64,000 bases of DNA from Shimia haliotis (GTDB taxonomy: Bacteria > Pseudomonadota > Alphaproteobacteria > Rhodobacterales > Rhodobacteraceae), in contig NZ_FOSZ01000006.1 in the NCBI RefSeq assembly GCF_900114415.1, positions 62,001 to 126,000 on the forward strand, written 5' to 3'. How positions within the stretch are numbered: position 1 is the stretch's first letter; every line of letters begins with the position of its first letter. Under the pieces are notes generated by a model, which saw nothing but the letters and a program-made list of their open reading frames with translations, had not been told where the DNA came from and did no database searches. The position numbers and the translations under genes are program-made. Shown here piece by piece: positions 61,158 through 64,000 of this stretch.

Positions 61158-61925
61158 TTAGTAGTGGCTGGTGTAGCCGCCATCTACAGCCCAAACCTGA
61201 CCAGTGACATAGCTGGCGGCGGGGGCGGCGAGAAAGAGGATGGCGGGGGCGAGTTCGCGGGGGTCTCCCCAACGACCCAGCGCGGAGGATGCCTGAAGTC
61301 TCTCGGCAATGGCGGGATCTTGGGCAGCGGCGGCATTCGGAGCGGTTTTGAAAAAGCCGGGCGCAACGGCGTTCACGTTGATGCCTTGCGGGGCAAGCTC
61401 GGCGGCCAGCGCCTTGGTCATACCGTTGATCGCCGCTTTGGCCGCGGTATAGGCCGCGTCGCCGGGTTGGGCGATCAGACCGGCAATTGAGGAGATATTG
61501 ACGATCCGGCCATAGCCTTTGGCGGCCATTTGTGCGGCGGCCTGCTGACATAGCCGGAAGGGCGAAACAAGGTCCACATCCATCAGGCGTTGCAGGTCTG
61601 CGCGCGTGAACTCCTGCGCCATGCGGCGGTCGCGCATGCCGACGTTGTTCACAAGGATAGACAGCCCACCGGCCTCCGCCAAAGCCGAGAAGGCTGCGGT
61701 TGTTGCGGTGTCGTCGGCCACGTCAAACGGCAATGCGGAGGCCGAACGGCCGTGGGCGCGGATGTCCTGTGCCACCTCTTCGCAGCGTTCGCTGTTCCGT
61801 CCGTTGATCCAGACATGAGCGCCGGCCTGAGCCAGCAACTCGGCGGCGGCGCGGCCAAGGCCGTCAGAGCTTCCGGTGATCAGGGCGTTCTGGCCAGTGA
61901 GGTCGAAGATGGGCAAATCGGGCAT
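61158..61925 (-). CDS. short-chain dehydrogenase/reductase
   Basis: 255 residues of the classical SDR family. The cofactor motif is 'TGSSDGLG' (17-24), 'LVNNVG' follows near residue 91, and the catalytic set is Ser145/146, Tyr159 and Lys163 ('ISSIAG', 'YTAAK'); the C-terminus ends 'WAVDGGYTSHY'. It resembles gluconate 5-dehydrogenase or 3-oxoacyl-ACP reductase relatives, and the substrate is open. I chose the ATG at 61923-61925; a GTG at 61964 would add 13 residues. Confidence 0.9.
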   Translation of the reverse strand: MPDLPIFDLTGQNALITGSSDGLGRAAAELLAQAGAHVWINGRNSERCEEVAQDIRAHGRSASALPFDVADDTATTAAFSALAEAGGLSILVNNVGMRDRRMAQEFTRADLQRLMDVDLVSPFRLCQQAAAQMAAKGYGRIVNISSIAGLIAQPGDAAYTAAKAAINGMTKALAAELAPQGINVNAVAPGFFKTAPNAAAAQDPAIAERLQASSALGRWGDPRELAPAILFLAAPAASYVTGQVWAVDGGYTSHY

Positions 61926-62064
61926 GGGTGTCTCTGGGTTATGGCTTTGTTGAGATTGCGCCACGGGGCGGCAGTGTCAACCGGCATAGTCGTGTGACGG
62001 GATTGCGACAGCGGTGGCTCTGAGGTACCAATGCTGCATTGCAATATCTTCCAGCGAGACAGCC

Positions 62065-62544
62065 ATGTCCTATATCGCCCGCATCGACATCGATGACAGC
62101 AACCTGCCGCCTCCGACGCCTGAGATTGATCAGGAGCGTAAGGTGGCGGTGTTTGATCTGCTGGAGGAGAACTCTTTTGACCTGCCGCGACGGGAGGGCC
62201 GTGAGGTTCCCGATGGGCCCTATGCGCTTGATTTGTCTATCCGCGATAAACGGTTGGTGTTTGATGTTGCGGTCAACGAGGGTGACAAGGCAGCAGAGTT
62301 TCATCTGAGCCTGTCCCCGTTCCGGCAAGTGGTCAAAGACTATTGGGCGATTTGCGAGAGCTACTTTGATGCGGTGAAAAACCTGCCGCCAAGTCAAATC
62401 GAGACCATCGATATGGCGCGGCGTGGTATCCACAACGAAGGCGCGCGGGTGTTGCAGGAACGGCTTGAAGGCAAGGCTGAAATTGACACCGACACGGCGC
62501 GGCGGTTGTTTACGCTGATTTGCGTATTGCATTTCGGGGGCTGA
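62065..62544 (+). CDS. UPF0262 family protein
   Basis: 159 residues. 'IDIDDSNLPPPTPEIDQERKVAVFDLLEENSF', 'LDLSIRDKRLVFDV', 'LSPFRQVVKDYWAICESYFDAVK' and 'EAIDMARRGIHNEGARVL' (here 'ETIDMARRGIHNEGARVL') match UPF0262, an alphaproteobacterial family of unknown function. There is no signal or membrane segment. It lies 4 bp before the phosphatase-like gene, so the two are co-transcribed. Confidence 0.88.
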   Translation: MSYIARIDIDDSNLPPPTPEIDQERKVAVFDLLEENSFDLPRREGREVPDGPYALDLSIRDKRLVFDVAVNEGDKAAEFHLSLSPFRQVVKDYWAICESYFDAVKNLPPSQIETIDMARRGIHNEGARVLQERLEGKAEIDTDTARRLFTLICVLHFGG

Positions 62545-62548
62545 GCGT

Positions 62549-63007
62549 TTGGCGGAGGAGACCCCCATTCAGACGTTGCCGCAATCGATCCTGTTCTGTT
62601 GTGATCAGAATTCCGTGCGCTCTCCGATGGCGGAGGGCATCATGAAGAAGCTTTATGGCACGGATGTCTATGTACAGTCGGCGGGCATTCATTCCGATCT
62701 CGAGATCGACGGTTTTGCGATTGCGGTCTGTGAAGAGATCGGTGTCGAGTTGTCCCGTCACCAGTCGCGCAGCTTTGACGAGATGGAAAAGCGGGGTGAT
62801 CAGCTGTCGTCTTTTGATTTGGTTGTCGCCTTGACGCCCGCCAGCAAGGCAGAGGCGGAGCGGCTGACGCAGTATTATCACATGGAGCTTGAGTTTTGGC
62901 CCATTGCCGATCCGACAGGGGCTGGTGACGGGCGCGAGGCACGGCTTGAGGCCTATCGTGCCTCGCGGGATGATATCGTGACCCAACTTAAGTCTCGCTG
63001 GGGCTAG
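62549..63007 (+). CDS. low-molecular-weight phosphotyrosine phosphatase-like protein
   Basis: 152 residues. The P-loop is C-x5-R in 'CDQNSVRSP' (Cys18, Arg24), followed by 'MAEGIMKKLYG' and the late 'DPTGAGD' aspartate loop, so this is the LMW-PTP/ArsC superfamily. The start is uncertain: the TTG at 62549 has only a G-run upstream, while an ATT codon at 62567 has GGAGGAG six bases before it. It may act on phosphoproteins or arsenate; I see no metal-resistance context. Confidence 0.82.
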   Translation: MAEETPIQTLPQSILFCCDQNSVRSPMAEGIMKKLYGTDVYVQSAGIHSDLEIDGFAIAVCEEIGVELSRHQSRSFDEMEKRGDQLSSFDLVVALTPASKAEAERLTQYYHMELEFWPIADPTGAGDGREARLEAYRASRDDIVTQLKSRWG

Positions 63008-63013
63008 CGAGGA

Positions 63014-63032
63014 AATTCTTCTGTGAAGAATT
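63014..63032 (+). terminator. hairpin after the phosphatase-like gene
   Basis: AATTCTTC-TGT-GAAGAATT is a perfect 8-bp stem with a 3-base loop 6 bp after the stop codon. It has no following T-run, so it may be a weak terminator or a processing site upstream of infA. Confidence 0.4.
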
Positions 63033-63170
63033 GCGTACTCTTCGGCAGAACCTTGCGTGACGGGCATGTCACAATTGCGCCTAGGTGCTGAGAATCCCCT
63101 TGTATATGGGGCGGTTTGGTCCCATTTAGGGGCAGCCCGCGCCAAGCGGGTGCAATGTATAGGAGAAAAC

Positions 63171-63389
63171 ATGGCCAAGGAAGAACTGCTCGAATTTCCC
63201 GGCGTCGTGAAGGAACTCCTGCCCAATGCGACATTTCGGGTCGAGCTGGAAAACGGCCATGAAATCATCGCACACACGGCAGGCAAGATGCGTAAGAACC
63301 GCATCCGTGTTCTGGCTGGCGACAAAGTGCAGGTGGAAATGACCCCCTATGATCTGACCAAAGGTCGGATCAACTACCGCTTCAAGTAA
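63171..63389 (+). CDS. infA: translation initiation factor IF-1
   Basis: 72 residues, exactly the family length, forming one S1-type OB fold ('[53 protein letters not shown]'). IF-1 binds the 30S A site and helps IF-2 and IF-3 choose the start codon. The ATG follows AGGAG. A CCCGC/GCGGG hairpin (about 63137-63151) lies in the leader. maf follows at 31 bp, probably in the same operon. Confidence 0.96.
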   Translation: MAKEELLEFPGVVKELLPNATFRVELENGHEIIAHTAGKMRKNRIRVLAGDKVQVEMTPYDLTKGRINYRFK

Positions 63390-63420
63390 GCGCTCCGCGC
63401 GGGCGAAAGCGAGGCTTAGG

Positions 63421-63996
63421 ATGAAATTGATCCTCGGCTCCGGCAGCCCGCGCCGCCGGGAATTGCTGGCGCAATTGGGTGTAGTGGCGGATGATATCCG
63501 CCCGCCCGACATCAACGAAGACCCCCACAAAGGTGAACTGCCCCGGCCCTATTGCCGGCGCATCGCTTACGAGAAAGCGCTGGCTGTTAAGGCTGCGCCG
63601 GATGACATTGTGCTGTGTGCCGATACCACAGTGGCATTGGGGCGCCGCATCATGGGTAAGCCACGCGATGCCGGTGAAGCTGCTGAGTTCCTGATGGCTC
63701 TTTCGGGGCGTCGCCACCGCGTTGTGACCGCCGTTGCTGTGCGGCGTGGCGATCAGATGTGGCAAAAGGACGTGGAAAGCTCCGTCAAGATGAAGCGGCT
63801 TTCCAACGTCGAACTCAACGCTTATCTGGCCACAGGCGACTGGGACGGCAAAGCGGGTGGTTACGCCATTCAAGGCCCCGCAGGTGCTTTCATCCCATGG
63901 ATTTCCGGCTCGTTTACCGCCATTGTGGGCCTGCCCGTGGCAGAGACCGCCAACCTGCTGCAAGCGGCAGGCTACCCGCTTTATTCCGCGGACTGA
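63421..63996 (+). CDS. maf: Maf/YceF-type nucleotide pyrophosphatase
   Basis: 191 residues. '[18 protein letters not shown]' is the Maf signature, followed by '[22 protein letters not shown]' with the catalytic Asp, and '[16 protein letters not shown]'. Maf proteins hydrolyse non-canonical or modified nucleoside triphosphates such as dTTP, UTP or 7-methyl-GTP, and in some bacteria affect septum formation. The gene is complete, ending five bases before the window edge, and follows infA. Confidence 0.93.
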   Translation: MKLILGSGSPRRRELLAQLGVVADDIRPPDINEDPHKGELPRPYCRRIAYEKALAVKAAPDDIVLCADTTVALGRRIMGKPRDAGEAAEFLMALSGRRHRVVTAVAVRRGDQMWQKDVESSVKMKRLSNVELNAYLATGDWDGKAGGYAIQGPAGAFIPWISGSFTAIVGLPVAETANLLQAAGYPLYSAD

Positions 63997-64000
63997 CAAC

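Overview
The window is one contiguous, gene-dense, GC-rich stretch of a bacterial chromosome. It most probably comes from a marine Roseobacter-group member of the Rhodobacteraceae (Alphaproteobacteria). The reasons are the gene families (UPF0262, DnaE2, fused GcvT/FAD demethylases beside homocysteine methyltransferases, an HcnABC-type dehydrogenase, PrtD/PrtE), sites of alphaproteobacterial type (LexA GAAC-N7-GAAC, TGA-N9-TCA iron box, GANTC clusters, an FNR box) and an intergenic hairpin repeat that I recall from this family. I see no prophage, insertion sequence, CRISPR array, rRNA or tRNA.

Layout. 1-2602 (minus): a partial rhodanese-like gene, a gamma-glutamyltransferase-family gene and a STAS / anti-sigma-kinase pair. 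2784-5522 (plus): thiolase, HSL-type esterase, free methionine-(R)-sulfoxide reductase. 5624-13751 (plus): a methyl-transfer island with an XRE-cupin regulator under an apparent operator array, a GFA protein, a small ORF, two GcvT-fused FAD demethylases and two homocysteine methyltransferases. 13856-16640: RarD, an SGNH hydrolase, an NTF2-like protein, RluA. 16713-21069: an orphan dnaE2 with a LexA-like site and no C-terminal OB fold, then hemP coupled to a Cys-rich unknown under an iron-box promoter. 21094-26640: amtB-glnK, PBP1A, mlaC-mlaA. 26817-32759: type I secretion ABC/HlyD pair, RidA, GDPD, a FemAB/GNAT-like protein, PhhB. 32790-40059: peroxiredoxin, ferredoxin-reductase-like flavoprotein, RsmD, Map, SfsA, CinA-like, GNAT, AhpD-like, OmpA-like. 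40165-46515 (minus): LysR regulator, FNR-box-controlled APC permease, FadH, two unknowns. 46701-50008: CPBP protease, accD, folC. 50021-50209: a GANTC-rich promoter and a probable small RNA or attenuated leader. 50316-53726: a three-subunit HcnABC-type dehydrogenase and a TRIC-like channel. 53826-61155: a CocE/NonD hydrolase and a Tat-dependent peptide-type ABC importer with a fused double ATPase. 61158-63996: SDR, UPF0262, LMW phosphatase, infA, maf.

How it fits together. The island at 5.6-13.8 kb has the parts to move methyl groups from betaine-like donors to homocysteine and to demethylate the resulting dimethylglycine or sarcosine oxidatively through folate, with a GFA-family protein that could handle released formaldehyde. 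The 50.3-53.7 kb dehydrogenase and the 53.8-61.1 kb importer add capacity for imino or amino acids and peptide-like compounds. The features least explained by known families are non-coding: the GANTC promoter and structured RNA at 50.0-50.2 kb, a dispersed element of four GTCGG units phased exactly 11 bp apart (19654 and 45258), the TTTCACG operator array at 5.6 kb and the FNR-box promoter at 42.85-42.89 kb.
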